DNA of 15,483 bases from Armatimonadota bacterium (GTDB taxonomy: Bacteria > Armatimonadota > UBA5829): the NCBI GenBank assembly GCA_023474015.1, contig JAMCYN010000070.1, positions 8,444-23,926 of the forward strand, written 5' to 3'. A program made the translations under genes and the position numbers. This document shows, piece by piece, positions 1 to 7,055 of this stretch. Below the pieces are notes generated by a model, which was given only the letters and a program-made list of their open reading frames with translations, had not been told where the DNA came from and searched no databases. Within the stretch, counting starts at the first letter, position 1, and every line of letters starts with the position of its first letter.

Positions 1-1203
1 CGCCCCGCCTCCGGTAGTATAGACCGTGTTCACAATCGGTGCTCCAAGTTGTTCGAATAGCTCTAACGACCAACGTTCGACATATCCGACACCTTCTAAG
101 AGCGATGCATATAGTTGCTCCTGACTGGTAGGAAAGCCTTGAATGAACCCACGAGCACCCGCGTGAACAAATGGAAATCGCTCACCTGGCCGCATGAGAG
201 GATACGTAATTATGGATGTGGGACAGAGACCGGCTGCCTTTCGGCCGAGCATTTGCAGGTCTTGCGTTGCATACAGCTTGCTGATGCACTCCGCGCCGGT
301 GTTACTCGCGCCACCGGGCAGCCACCACCCGTCGGGATGCACATGACAATACACTCGCCCGGCATCATCCGTAATGCGCTGCTCGGAGATGCCTTTGAGC
401 ACTAGGGTAGTCCCAATAGTGGTGTTCCAGTCGCCTGGTCTCGCGGCGCCAGAGGCAAGAAAACCAGCAACACCATCTGTCGTGCCGGTCGCTACGGGTG
501 TTCCGGCAGGAATTCCGGTCGTTATGGATGCGTTGGCGGAGACAACTCCCGCGACCTCTTGTGTCTCAAGAGCACGGGGAAGCTTGCTGATGGGGATTCC
601 TAAGTCATCTTCAATGAACGCGGGCCACTTCCGGTCGATGCTGTCGTAGCCCGTTTTCAACATATTCGCAACGTCAGATACGCCAAAGCTCCCTGTGAAC
701 TGTCCGATGATATAATCCGCCGCGTGGACAAAAAAGGCGGTGCGATCAAACACCTCAGGGGTATGGTTCTTCAGCCAGAGGATTTTGGGCAGCCCGAATG
801 CGGAGCTGAACCGATACCCCATTTTCTGAAGATATGCCCCGCTTGTCTGGTTACACTCGTCGGCCTCGTGCTGTGCGCGTCCGTCGTTGTACATTATGGC
901 GGGATGAAGCAATTCACCACTGGCATCCACGGCCAGTATGGTTCCCGATGTTGAATCAACCGCGATTGCTCGGATGTCTTGGGCGCTGAACCCCTGATCG
1001 CGAACTGACGCCGTCAGCCCCAGCAGACAACGCGAGACGCTCTGCCACCAGTTCCGCGCATCTTGTTCAACGAAGCCGGTAACTAGATTGACCTCCAGAC
1101 ATGACGAATCGAAATCGTCACTACTCGCGGCGACTATTTGGCCGGAGTCCGTGCAGGCAACCGCACGCACGCCTTGGGTTCCAACATCGACACCTACGAA
1201 CAT
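1..1203 (-). CDS. FGGY-family carbohydrate kinase, N-terminal 401 residues (runs off left edge)
   Basis: An ATG at 1203 opens a frame with no stop down to base 1, giving 401 residues of a family that is usually near 500. These enzymes phosphorylate a sugar or polyol with ATP in the cytoplasm. Visible are the N-terminal phosphate motif GVDVGTQGVR (4-13), TSGT (85-88), a sugar-binding-type segment MYNDGRA (104-110), the catalytic-base region ATGTTDGVAGF with Asp243, the second nucleotide motif TTIGTTLVLKG (261-271), and the start of the adenosine motif TTGGGA (396-401) at the edge. The TSGT and YNDGRA segments recall the D-ribulose-kinase-like branch of cyanobacteria and plants. That is from memory, so the substrate is left open. 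A GAGG ribosome site lies about 10 nt upstream and a promoter at 1261-1290. Family certain, substrate not. Confidence 0.93.
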   Translation of the reverse strand, partial: MFVGVDVGTQGVRAVACTDSGQIVAASSDDFDSSCLEVNLVTGFVEQDARNWWQSVSRCLLGLTASVRDQGFSAQDIRAIAVDSTSGTILAVDASGELLHPAIMYNDGRAQHEADECNQTSGAYLQKMGYRFSSAFGLPKILWLKNHTPEVFDRTAFFVHAADYIIGQFTGSFGVSDVANMLKTGYDSIDRKWPAFIEDDLGIPISKLPRALETQEVAGVVSANASITTGIPAGTPVATGTTDGVAGFLASGAARPGDWNTTIGTTLVLKGISEQRITDDAGRVYCHVHPDGWWLPGGASNTGAECISKLYATQDLQMLGRKAAGLCPTSIITYPLMRPGERFPFVHAGARGFIQGFPTSQEQLYASLLEGVGYVERWSLELFEQLGAPIVNTVYTTGGGA

Positions 1204-1260
1204 AAGACAAGCGCCTCGATAGTGAACTTTGACCGATCATAGCGTCTTTATGACTTTTCC

Positions 1261-1290
1261 AGTATACGACCTGCTTGCCATAATCGTCAA
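1261..1290 (-). promoter_or_regulatory. Sigma70-type promoter of the FGGY kinase
   Basis: Read on the minus strand, a -35 box TTGACG (1285-1290) and a -10 box TATACT (1261-1266) are separated by 18 nt. Transcription would begin near 1254, leaving a leader of about 50 nt before the kinase ATG at 1203. Both hexamers match the consensus at 5 of 6 positions. Assigned by sequence match only. Confidence 0.6.
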
Positions 1291-1593
1291 CCAGCAGTTT
1301 TGTCCCACTCTACGAGACAGCTCCTTTTGAGTCGCGTTCTCTCTACGAGATGATCGAGCTTGATTGTCGCATCCCAATCATCTGGGCTGAAGAAACAATT
1401 GCCGCCGCAAGACCGTCGAAGGAAGAGGCTCGGCTTGTGCCGAAACAATTCTTGGCGCTTCCGCCAGATGCGTCTCGCGACATCCAGCTTTAGTCTGAAG
1501 TCATAAATCCAACACGGACGGAACCACTGCATAAAGGGGCGTATTGAGCTCTTTTCACGCTCAAATGAGGGCCAAAAAGCTGGTACATAAAAA
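1291..1593. other. Intergenic stretch without a recognisable gene; possible gene remnant
   Basis: Nothing here is recognisable as a complete gene. The minus strand has an 81-codon open frame (1287-1532) rich in R, W, C and F. The plus strand has an opposing 47-codon frame from an ATG at 1350 to a TAG at 1491-1493, ending in SRDIQL, whose composition (A, E, L, P) is more protein-like but which matches no family I know. It may be the tail of a decayed gene. A short hairpin (arms TTGAGC and GCTCAA, 1544-1564) lies downstream of the tRNA gene, and a T-run follows the tRNA CCA directly. Either could end tRNA transcription. Confidence 0.4.
1474..1490 (-). repeat. 17-bp exact copy of an internal tRNA-Gly segment (possible att remnant)
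   Basis: Bases 1474-1490 (CTCGCGACATCCAGCTT) are identical, in the same orientation, to 1617-1633 inside the tRNA-Gly gene. The shared segment runs from the 3' side of the anticodon loop (position 37) to the 5' strand of the T stem (position 53). The copy lies on the 3' side of the tRNA, 126 bp away, which is where the distal attachment site of a tRNA-integrated element or its remnant would be. No integrase is visible. Confidence 0.5.
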
Positions 1594-1669
1594 TGGAGCG
1601 GGAGACGAGGCTCGAACTCGCGACATCCAGCTTGGAAGGCTAGCGCTCTACCAACTGAGCTACTCCCGC
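1594..1669 (-). tRNA. tRNA-Gly, anticodon TCC
   Basis: The minus strand folds as a complete cloverleaf of 76 nt. It has a 7-bp acceptor stem (GCGGGAG with CTCCCGC), a D arm GCTC/GAGC, an anticodon stem CTAGC/GCTGG with loop CTTCCAA (anticodon TCC, reading GGA), a 5-nt variable loop, a T arm GCGAG-TTCGAGC-CTCGT, discriminator T and an encoded CCA end. A promoter lies directly upstream and a T5 run follows the CCA. Part of the gene (1617-1633) is duplicated at 1474-1490. Confidence 0.97.
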
Positions 1670-1682
1670 ACCTACCAAAGTT

Positions 1683-1711
1683 ATGTTACCATCACCTCGG
1701 TTCAATGTCAA
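1683..1711 (-). promoter_or_regulatory. Promoter of the tRNA-Gly gene
   Basis: On the minus strand a perfect -35 TTGACA (1706-1711) and a -10 TAACAT (1683-1688) are spaced by 17 nt. Transcription would start about 6-8 nt before the mature tRNA 5' end at 1669. Seen by consensus match only. Confidence 0.6.
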
Positions 1712-1768
1712 CATAAACCGAGCCGCATCCAAGGAAGGAATCACCAGGCATATGGACAAATGGTATAA

Positions 1769-1799
1769 GGAGTGCGGAGTGTAGAGAGCGGAGTGTGGA
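1769..1799 (+). repeat. Heptamer array (GGAGTGY type) before tldD
   Basis: Four 7-nt units (GGAGTGC, GGAGTGT, AGAGAGC, GGAGTGT) plus GGA run straight into the tldD ATG. The last unit supplies GGAG at 1790-1793, 6 nt before the start codon, so this repeat appears to serve as the ribosome binding site. Upstream of it I see no convincing promoter for tldD. Confidence 0.7.
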
Positions 1800-3194
1800 A
1801 TGAGGGACTTGCTTCGGACATTGTGTGACAGGGCCAGGGCGCGCGGGGCGAGCTTTGCCGATGCGCGGGTTTATGAGGCCGATTTTACGGGGATTACTCG
1901 GCAGGACGGCCGCGCGGATAAGCTCGACCAGGGTTCGGCAGGCGGCCTCGGTGTGCGGGTGTTGAAAGACCACGCCTGGGGCTTCGCCAGCGCGTCGAAT
2001 TTCAGGAATGATTCGGCTATGGAAGCGCTCGAGGCCGCAATTTCGATGGCGGAGGCATCATCCGCGCGCTCCGAAGAGGCCATGGTGGCCGAGGTCGAGG
2101 GCATCGAGGACAAGGTGACCGCGCTCTTCGAGATCGACCCGAGGAGCGTCGGTGTCGAGCGCAAGATGGCGGCGCTCCAGGGTTTCGAGGAGGCCGCGAC
2201 AAGAGTCATAGGCGACAACCTGGCGAACTCAGTGCTCAGCTATGCCGACAGGGTCCAGCGCGAGGTTATCTGCAACACATTCGGGGCCCATATAGAGACT
2301 GAAACCGTCCGGACCCGACTTTACTCGCTATTCGTTGTAAAAGACGGCGGTCTGCTCCAACGAGGGACCAAGGTTATCGGCAGCCCGGGCGGGTTCGAGG
2401 TGGTCGAACGCACCGATGCCGAGGAGTTCTCACTCAAGGCCGCGAGGCTGGCCGTGTCGTTACTCACCGCCGCGCCCCCGCCCGCGGGCAAGTTCCCAGT
2501 GATCTTCCACCCGTCGATCACCGGACTTCTCACTCACGAGGCCATCGGGCACAACGCCGAGGCGGATGGCGTAGTGGCGGGGACCTCGATCATCGTCGGC
2601 AAACTCGGCGAGAAGATCGGCTCGGAGCTTGTTACCATAATCGACGATTCCACCATCCCCGGAGCCTGGGGTTCGTACAAATACGACTCCGAGTGCACGC
2701 CCTCACAGCGGCGCGTGATCATCGAGAACGGCGTGCTCAAGGGATTCATGCACAGCCTGGAGACCGCCGCGAGGCTCGGCGCCGCGCCCAACGGAAGCGC
2801 TCGTGCGCAGGATTACGCCAGCCGCCCCATCATCCGTATGAGCAACACGTTCATCGAGCCGGGGCTCTCGACATTCGAGGATATGCTCAAGGGTATCGAC
2901 CTCGGCCTGTATCTTAAGGGCGGGCAGTACGGCCATGTCTACTCCGAGCGCGGGCAGTATACGTGCCACGCCGGGGAGGCCTATATGATCCGCGACGGCG
3001 AGCTGGCCGAGCACCTGCGCGACGTTTCCGTCGCCGGTCTCACGCTCGACACCCTTATGAACATCGACGCCGTCGCCGACGACTTCGAGATGAAGATGCC
3101 CGGCATGTGCGGCAAGAAGGGCCAGGGGATGTACGTCGATAACGGCGGACCTCATGTGCGCGTGAAGGAGCTGGTCGTCGGAGGGCGGGCATAG
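1800..3194 (+). CDS. tldD: TldD metalloprotease subunit
   Basis: Encodes 464 residues, normal for TldD. TldD and TldE/PmbA form a cytoplasmic heterodimeric metalloprotease that degrades unfolded peptides; in E. coli it matures microcin B17 and degrades the CcdA antitoxin. The zinc-binding motif HEAIGH is at 246-251 (THEAIGHNAEADG context). The C-terminal signature GMCGKKGQG (435-443) with its conserved Cys437 and the GPHVRVKEL segment (450-458) are intact, so the protein looks active. The start at 1800 is supported by GGAG at 1790-1793, which belongs to a heptamer array. The stop TAG is followed at once by another array, and tldE starts about 65 nt downstream on the same strand, as expected for a two-gene operon whose products work as one complex. 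Confidence 0.96.
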   Translation: MRDLLRTLCDRARARGASFADARVYEADFTGITRQDGRADKLDQGSAGGLGVRVLKDHAWGFASASNFRNDSAMEALEAAISMAEASSARSEEAMVAEVEGIEDKVTALFEIDPRSVGVERKMAALQGFEEAATRVIGDNLANSVLSYADRVQREVICNTFGAHIETETVRTRLYSLFVVKDGGLLQRGTKVIGSPGGFEVVERTDAEEFSLKAARLAVSLLTAAPPPAGKFPVIFHPSITGLLTHEAIGHNAEADGVVAGTSIIVGKLGEKIGSELVTIIDDSTIPGAWGSYKYDSECTPSQRRVIIENGVLKGFMHSLETAARLGAAPNGSARAQDYASRPIIRMSNTFIEPGLSTFEDMLKGIDLGLYLKGGQYGHVYSERGQYTCHAGEAYMIRDGELAEHLRDVSVAGLTLDTLMNIDAVADDFEMKMPGMCGKKGQGMYVDNGGPHVRVKELVVGGRA

Positions 3195-3229
3195 AATTAA
3201 GAGTTGAGAATTGAGAATTAAGAATTGGG
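3195..3229 (+). repeat. Heptamer array (AATTRAG type) between tldD and tldE
   Basis: Five 7-nt units follow the tldD TAG without a gap: AATTAAG, AGTTGAG, AATTGAG, AATTAAG, AATTGGG. The units are the same family as the array after tldE (4593-4641) and part of the one at 5938-5969. Confidence 0.85.
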
Positions 3230-3259
3230 GAACGTTCGAACCGCCGAATGAGGACTATA

Positions 3260-4594
3260 ATGACAGATACCGACACACTCATTAAGATAGCCGAGGCCGC
3301 CTGCGACGCGGCCACTGCCGAGGGGGCCGAGTTCGCCGATGTGAGCGCGAGCGCGGGCAAGAGTCTGAGCGTGGAGTTGGAGTCCAGCGCGGTAAAGTCG
3401 TGCGACGCCCGGTTGGGCACGCGCATCTCCGTGCGGGCGATATACAGGGGCGGGACGGGCTGGTCCTCGACCGACAAGCTCACTGTGGATGCAGCCGCTG
3501 AGGCGGGAAGACACGCCGCCAGGCTTGCGAAGCTTGCGGAGCCCGATCCCGAGTTCGTGTCCCTGCCCGGCCCAGTGGCGGAGTATCCGGTCGTGGAGGG
3601 GCTGCACGACCCTGCCGTGGCGGGGATGGATGTCAAGGAGATTATCAGGTTCTCGCTCGAAAACATCGACGGCGCGCTGGCGGTGGCTCCCGGCGCGATA
3701 GTGAGCGGTGGGTTCTCGTCGAGCTACACGGCGGATGCGCTGGTGAACTCGCTGGGCGTGCGGTTGGCCGATGAGGATACTAATATCGGCGGGCACATAA
3801 TGGTGGTGGTCAGACGCGGCGAGGATGTCGGCAGTTTCTACGATTTCGACTCAGGCCGGATGCTTGCTGATTTCGTGTCGGAAGGCATCGGTGCGCGCGC
3901 GGCCCAGCAGGCGCTGAAGTTCATCGGAGCGCGGCGGATTGAGACGGGGCGAATGCCGGTCGTGCTCGGGCCGTTATCGGGCAGATCGATCTTCACCTCG
4001 GTCGTGTCGAGCGCGGATGCGGAAGGGGTGCAGCGCGGACGGTCGTTTATGATCGGCAAGGTCGGCCAAAAGATCGCCTCGGACCTCGTGACCATCACCG
4101 ATGATCCGCTTATCCCGCGCGGCCTGGGTTCAAGGCGTTATGACTATGAGGGGTTTCCTTCGAGGCCGCTTGTGATCGTCGAGAACGGCGTGCTGAAGAC
4201 CTACCTCTACGGCTCCTATACGGCGGGCAAGGCGAAGGTCGCCAACACGGGTCACGGCATGCGCGGCGGCGGCGCGGCTCCATCGAACATTGTCCCCAAG
4301 CTCGGCACAGTGACCAGCGAACAGATCATCCGCGACACCAAAGACGGCCTCTACATCAACCTCGGCGGGATCAGCCCGAACGGCTCCACAGGGGATGTCT
4401 CCACCTCGGTCGATTTTGGCTTCAAGATCGAAAACGGCGAGCTGGCCTACCCCGTGGCGAGCACGCTCATCGGCGGCAAGTTCCTGGACATGCTCGCCAA
4501 CATCGACGCCATCTCCAGCGACTACCGCGAGGAGCCGGGCATGATCATGCCAACTGTGCGGATTCAGGATGTGATGGTGGCGGGGGGCAAGTAG
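3260..4594 (+). CDS. tldE: TldE/PmbA protease partner subunit
   Basis: The partner of TldD. The region aligned with the TldD zinc motif reads FTSVVSSADAEGVQ and has no HExxxH, which is the normal TldE state: TldD carries the metal and TldE completes the enzyme. The GSRRYDYEG, ENGVLKTYLYGSYTA and GGGAAPSN segments and the C-terminal MLANIDAISSDYRE and VRIQDVMVAGGK are typical of the family. I place the start at the ATG at 3260 (444 aa) rather than the in-frame ATG at 3248, because GAGGA at 3250-3254 overlaps the earlier ATG and sits 5 nt from the later one. The stop TAG overlaps the first unit of a heptamer array. Confidence 0.94.
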   Translation: MTDTDTLIKIAEAACDAATAEGAEFADVSASAGKSLSVELESSAVKSCDARLGTRISVRAIYRGGTGWSSTDKLTVDAAAEAGRHAARLAKLAEPDPEFVSLPGPVAEYPVVEGLHDPAVAGMDVKEIIRFSLENIDGALAVAPGAIVSGGFSSSYTADALVNSLGVRLADEDTNIGGHIMVVVRRGEDVGSFYDFDSGRMLADFVSEGIGARAAQQALKFIGARRIETGRMPVVLGPLSGRSIFTSVVSSADAEGVQRGRSFMIGKVGQKIASDLVTITDDPLIPRGLGSRRYDYEGFPSRPLVIVENGVLKTYLYGSYTAGKAKVANTGHGMRGGGAAPSNIVPKLGTVTSEQIIRDTKDGLYINLGGISPNGSTGDVSTSVDFGFKIENGELAYPVASTLIGGKFLDMLANIDAISSDYREEPGMIMPTVRIQDVMVAGGK

Positions 4595-4641
4595 TTAAGA
4601 GTTAAGAGTTAAGAATTGAGAATTGAGAATTGAGAATTCTG
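4593..4641 (+). repeat. Heptamer array overlapping the tldE stop codon
   Basis: Seven 7-nt units: AGTTAAG three times, AATTGAG three times, then AATTCTG. The first unit overlaps the last two bases of the tldE TAG (4592-4594). Same family as 3195-3229. Confidence 0.88.
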
Positions 4642-4654
4642 ATCGTCCCTGATC

Positions 4655-4700
4655 GTCCGGGGTTTGAACCCCGGACGCAAGTTCCCCGGGCTTAAGCCCG
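4655..4700. terminator. Two strong inverted repeats between convergent units; likely bidirectional terminator
   Basis: Arms GTCCGGGGTT (4655-4664) and AACCCCGGAC (4667-4676) form a perfect 10-bp stem. A second perfect 14-bp palindrome CGGGCTTAAGCCCG lies at 4687-4700. They lie between the 3' ends of tldE (plus) and the small cysteine-rich gene (minus), where a terminator for both strands would be expected. There is no clear T-run, so intrinsic termination is inferred. They may instead be copies of a dispersed GC-rich repeat. Confidence 0.5.
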
Positions 4701-4720
4701 CAAGCCGTGTTCGTAGCGAA

Positions 4721-5020
4721 TTACTCTATCTCAATCGAACACGGAGCCGGAAGCATAAGGCTCGCGGTGACCTGCATTGTTTTTGATATGCCGTTGGGCA
4801 CGATGCAGCCCAGGCAACAGCCTGTTAGGCTCATTATTACGCTGTCGCGGCCCGCCCCGAGCTCCTGGTAGGCGTCAACGGTATCCAGATTCGCCGCGAT
4901 GTTCTTGATCTTGGGGCAGTCGGTTTCTATCTCAAATGACACGTTCTGCATATCCTCGGTGGTCGCGTTTACGACCGTCGTAAAGCCGCAGACTCCGGCT
5001 TTGATTGTCGATTTGCTCAT
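4721..5020 (-). CDS. Small cysteine-rich conserved protein, last gene of the arsR operon (DUF6951-like)
   Basis: Encodes 99 residues with six cysteines (11, 35, 68, 69, 72, 94) in segments CGFTT (11-15), ETDCPKIK (32-39) and GCCLGCIVPNGISK (67-80). The spacing resembles a family of small proteins of unknown function that I recall as DUF6951; this is from memory and not checked. There is no signal peptide or membrane segment, so it should be cytoplasmic. It starts 1 nt after the arsM stop (TAG, one base, ATG), with GGAG inside the arsM end as ribosome site, so translation is probably coupled to arsM. Position and cysteine content suggest a role with thiols or arsenic, but no activity can be assigned. 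Confidence 0.85.
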   Translation of the reverse strand: MSKSTIKAGVCGFTTVVNATTEDMQNVSFEIETDCPKIKNIAANLDTVDAYQELGAGRDSVIMSLTGCCLGCIVPNGISKTMQVTASLMLPAPCSIEIE

Positions 5021-5021
5021 A

Positions 5022-5882
5022 CTACTCCGCCTTTTTCTTAGCTTTGACGAATGCGCTGACGAACGAACTCATCAGTTCCGCCGTTGAGTCTTTACCCAAT
5101 TGAGCGACCACTTCATCCGGAATCAGCCCATCTACATCATTGTCCGAGTAAGTTTTTACGATCTCCACCTCGGCGTCGGTGAATCCGGCCCGCAGCAATT
5201 TGTCCTTATACTCGCCAATCTCCAGCGCGCCCGCCACGCATCCGGCCCAAAGCGCGATATGCTCCTTGACGACATCCGAGACAGGCTTCGTGAGTACGAT
5301 ATCGGCCACGGCGAAGCGTCCGCCCGGCCTCAGAACTCGATAGGCTTCGCTGAGCGCCTTGTCCTTGTCGGTGGACAGATTGATGACGCAGTTGCTGATG
5401 ATGACATCGACAGACTCATCCGGCAGGGGTATGTCCTCGATTTCACCCTTCAGAAACTCGACATTCTCGACGCCCGCCTCCTTCTGGTTCTTGCGGGCGA
5501 GTTCGAGCATCTGATCGGTCATGTCGAGTCCGTAGGCCTTCCCGGTTGGGCCCACGCGCTTAGCCGAAAGAAGAACGTCTATGCCTCCCCCGCTGCCGAG
5601 ATCGAGCACGACCTCTCCGGGGTTGAGCTGCGCCAGCGCGATCGGGTTAGCGCAGCCCATCGAGGCCAGAAGCGCTTCCACCGGCAGCCCGGCGGTCTCG
5701 GCCTCGGAGTAGAGATCGCGGGTTATGGCGTCCTTGCTCGTGCCGCTCCCGCAGCAGCTTGTCTCCTTGCGTTGACTGGCGTTTTCGGCCACCTGACCAT
5801 ATTTCTCTTTCACGTATGCCTTGATGTCTCCGCCGCTCGCGGCCCCACTACCACAGCCGCGGCAACTCTTCGTATCATTCAT
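5022..5882 (-). CDS. arsM: ArsM, arsenite S-adenosylmethionine methyltransferase
   Basis: Encodes 286 residues, in the range of bacterial ArsM. It methylates As(III) with SAM in the cytoplasm, giving mono- and dimethylated arsenicals. The SAM-binding motif DLGSGGG is at 94-100. The arsenic-binding cysteines of the family are present: a CC pair in SCCGS (43-44), Cys165 in NCVINLS and Cys215 in WAGCVAGAL, plus the MGCANP segment (75-80) and YRVLRPGGR (181-189). An extra CRGC pair lies at the N-terminus (7-10). GGAGG lies 9 nt before the ATG. It follows acr3 after a 63-nt gap filled by repeat arrays and is coupled to the next small gene. Trivalent methylated product is more toxic than arsenite, which fits the ArsP-type permease in the neighbouring unit. 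Confidence 0.96.
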   Translation of the reverse strand: MNDTKSCRGCGSGAASGGDIKAYVKEKYGQVAENASQRKETSCCGSGTSKDAITRDLYSEAETAGLPVEALLASMGCANPIALAQLNPGEVVLDLGSGGGIDVLLSAKRVGPTGKAYGLDMTDQMLELARKNQKEAGVENVEFLKGEIEDIPLPDESVDVIISNCVINLSTDKDKALSEAYRVLRPGGRFAVADIVLTKPVSDVVKEHIALWAGCVAGALEIGEYKDKLLRAGFTDAEVEIVKTYSDNDVDGLIPDEVVAQLGKDSTAELMSSFVSAFVKAKKKAE

Positions 5883-5905
5883 TGCCGAATGCCTCCAGGA
5901 TTAGA

Positions 5906-5969
5906 AGTTAGGAGTTAGGAGTTAGGGAAATCACTTCCCTCATTCTTAATTCTCAATTCTTAACTCTTC
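5906..5969. repeat. Inverted pair of heptamer arrays between acr3 and arsM
   Basis: On the plus strand AGTTAGG occurs three times (5906-5926). A small hairpin follows with arms AGGGAA (5924-5929) and TTCCCT (5935-5940). Heptamers of the AATTGAG/AGTTAAG family then run in the opposite orientation (about 5938-5969). The second half overlaps the acr3 3' end: the last seven residues (EELRIEN) and the TAA stop are encoded by repeat units. Confidence 0.8.
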
Positions 5970-7028
5970 ATTGATCTTAAAGTGCCTTCTCTGGAAATAG
6001 AACGCCACATTCACCAGGCTTATCAGCACCGGAACCTCCACCAGCGGCCCAATAACAGCCGCGAAGGCCGCGCCGGAGTTGATCCCGAAAACAGCCACCG
6101 CTACCGCAATCGCCAGTTCGAAGTTGTTACTGGCGGCGGTGAAAGACAGCGTTGCGGTCTTTGCGTAGCCCGCCCCGACTTTGCGGCCCATGTAGAAGCT
6201 GACCAAAAACATCACCACGAAGTAGATCAGCAGCGGGACGGCGATCCGCACCACGTCCATCGGAATGCGGACTATCAGGTTGCCCTTGAGGCTGAACATG
6301 ACAACAATTGTGAACAGCAGCGCGGTCAGCGTGATCGGGCTGATTCTGGGAATGAACTCGGAATGATACCAATCCTTGCCCTTGGCCTTTACGAGAACGA
6401 GCCGTGTGAGCATACCCGCCAGGAACGGTATCCCGAGGTAGATAAACACGCTCTGGGCGATCTGGCCGATGCCGACATGCACCACGCTGCCCTTAAGCCC
6501 GAAAAGCGGCGGCAGAACCGTGATGAACACCCACGCATACACGCTGTAGAAGAACACCTGGAAGATGCTGTTGAACGCGACCAGCCCGGCGGCGTACTCG
6601 GCGTCGCCTTTGGCGAGGTCGTTCCAGACTATGACCATCGCAATGCACCGCGCGAGGCCGATCATAATCAAGCCTACCATGTAGTCCGGGTAGTTGCGCA
6701 GGAATATAATCGCAAGCAAAAACATCAATATCGGGCCGATTACCCAGTTCTGGACCAGCGAGAGCGCCAGCACCTTCCAGTCACGAAAGACGTCGCCCAG
6801 TTCCTCGTAGCGCACCTTCGCGAGCGGGGGATACATCATTAGAATGAGCCCGATTGCGATGGGGATGTTGGTGGTCCCGACCTGGAATCGGTTGATAAGG
6901 GTTTCGATCCTTGGAAAGAAGTACCCCTCACCGACTCCGAAAAGCATCGCCAGGAATATCCACAGCGTGAGGTACCTGTCCAGAAACGACAACCGTCTTA
7001 AGATAGTCTCAGAGTTTTTCAAAGACAT
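5946..7028 (-). CDS. acr3: Acr3, arsenite efflux permease
   Basis: Encodes 360 residues with about ten hydrophobic spans. Acr3 exports As(III) across the cytoplasmic membrane using the proton gradient. The conserved transport cysteine lies in [16 protein letters not shown] (Cys128) and the conserved glutamate in [15 protein letters not shown] (Glu304). The start is ambiguous: GGAGG touches the ATG at 7028 directly, which is too close, while a TTG two codons downstream (7022-7020) has a normal 6-nt spacing, so the real start may be that TTG (358 aa). The C-terminal EELRIEN and stop lie inside a heptamer array, so the natural end of the protein was probably rewritten by the repeat. It follows arsC after 27 nt, in the operon led by arsR. 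Confidence 0.96.
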   Translation of the reverse strand: MSLKNSETILRRLSFLDRYLTLWIFLAMLFGVGEGYFFPRIETLINRFQVGTTNIPIAIGLILMMYPPLAKVRYEELGDVFRDWKVLALSLVQNWVIGPILMFLLAIIFLRNYPDYMVGLIMIGLARCIAMVIVWNDLAKGDAEYAAGLVAFNSIFQVFFYSVYAWVFITVLPPLFGLKGSVVHVGIGQIAQSVFIYLGIPFLAGMLTRLVLVKAKGKDWYHSEFIPRISPITLTALLFTIVVMFSLKGNLIVRIPMDVVRIAVPLLIYFVVMFLVSFYMGRKVGAGYAKTATLSFTAASNNFELAIAVAVAVFGINSGAAFAAVIGPLVEVPVLISLVNVAFYFQRRHFKINEELRIEN

Positions 7029-7055
7029 CCTCCTTGGTGCTAAGCGTCATTATAG

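Noticed and set aside
115..954. Several short plus-strand frames under the kinase
   Set aside because: The minus strand carries a continuous FGGY kinase frame through all of them with motifs in the right order.
3055..3796. Two long minus-strand frames over the tldD-tldE junction
   Set aside because: Both run antisense across tldD/tldE and through the heptamer array; they are explained by codon bias of the real genes.
5100..5918. 272-codon open frame on the plus strand
   Set aside because: It lies antisense to arsM, whose family motifs are unmistakable on the minus strand. The opposite frame is a codon-bias shadow with no family features.
5982..6842. 286-codon open frame on the plus strand
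   Set aside because: Antisense to acr3. The composition is very rich in His, Arg, Asp and Glu, as expected from the complement of a hydrophobic membrane protein.
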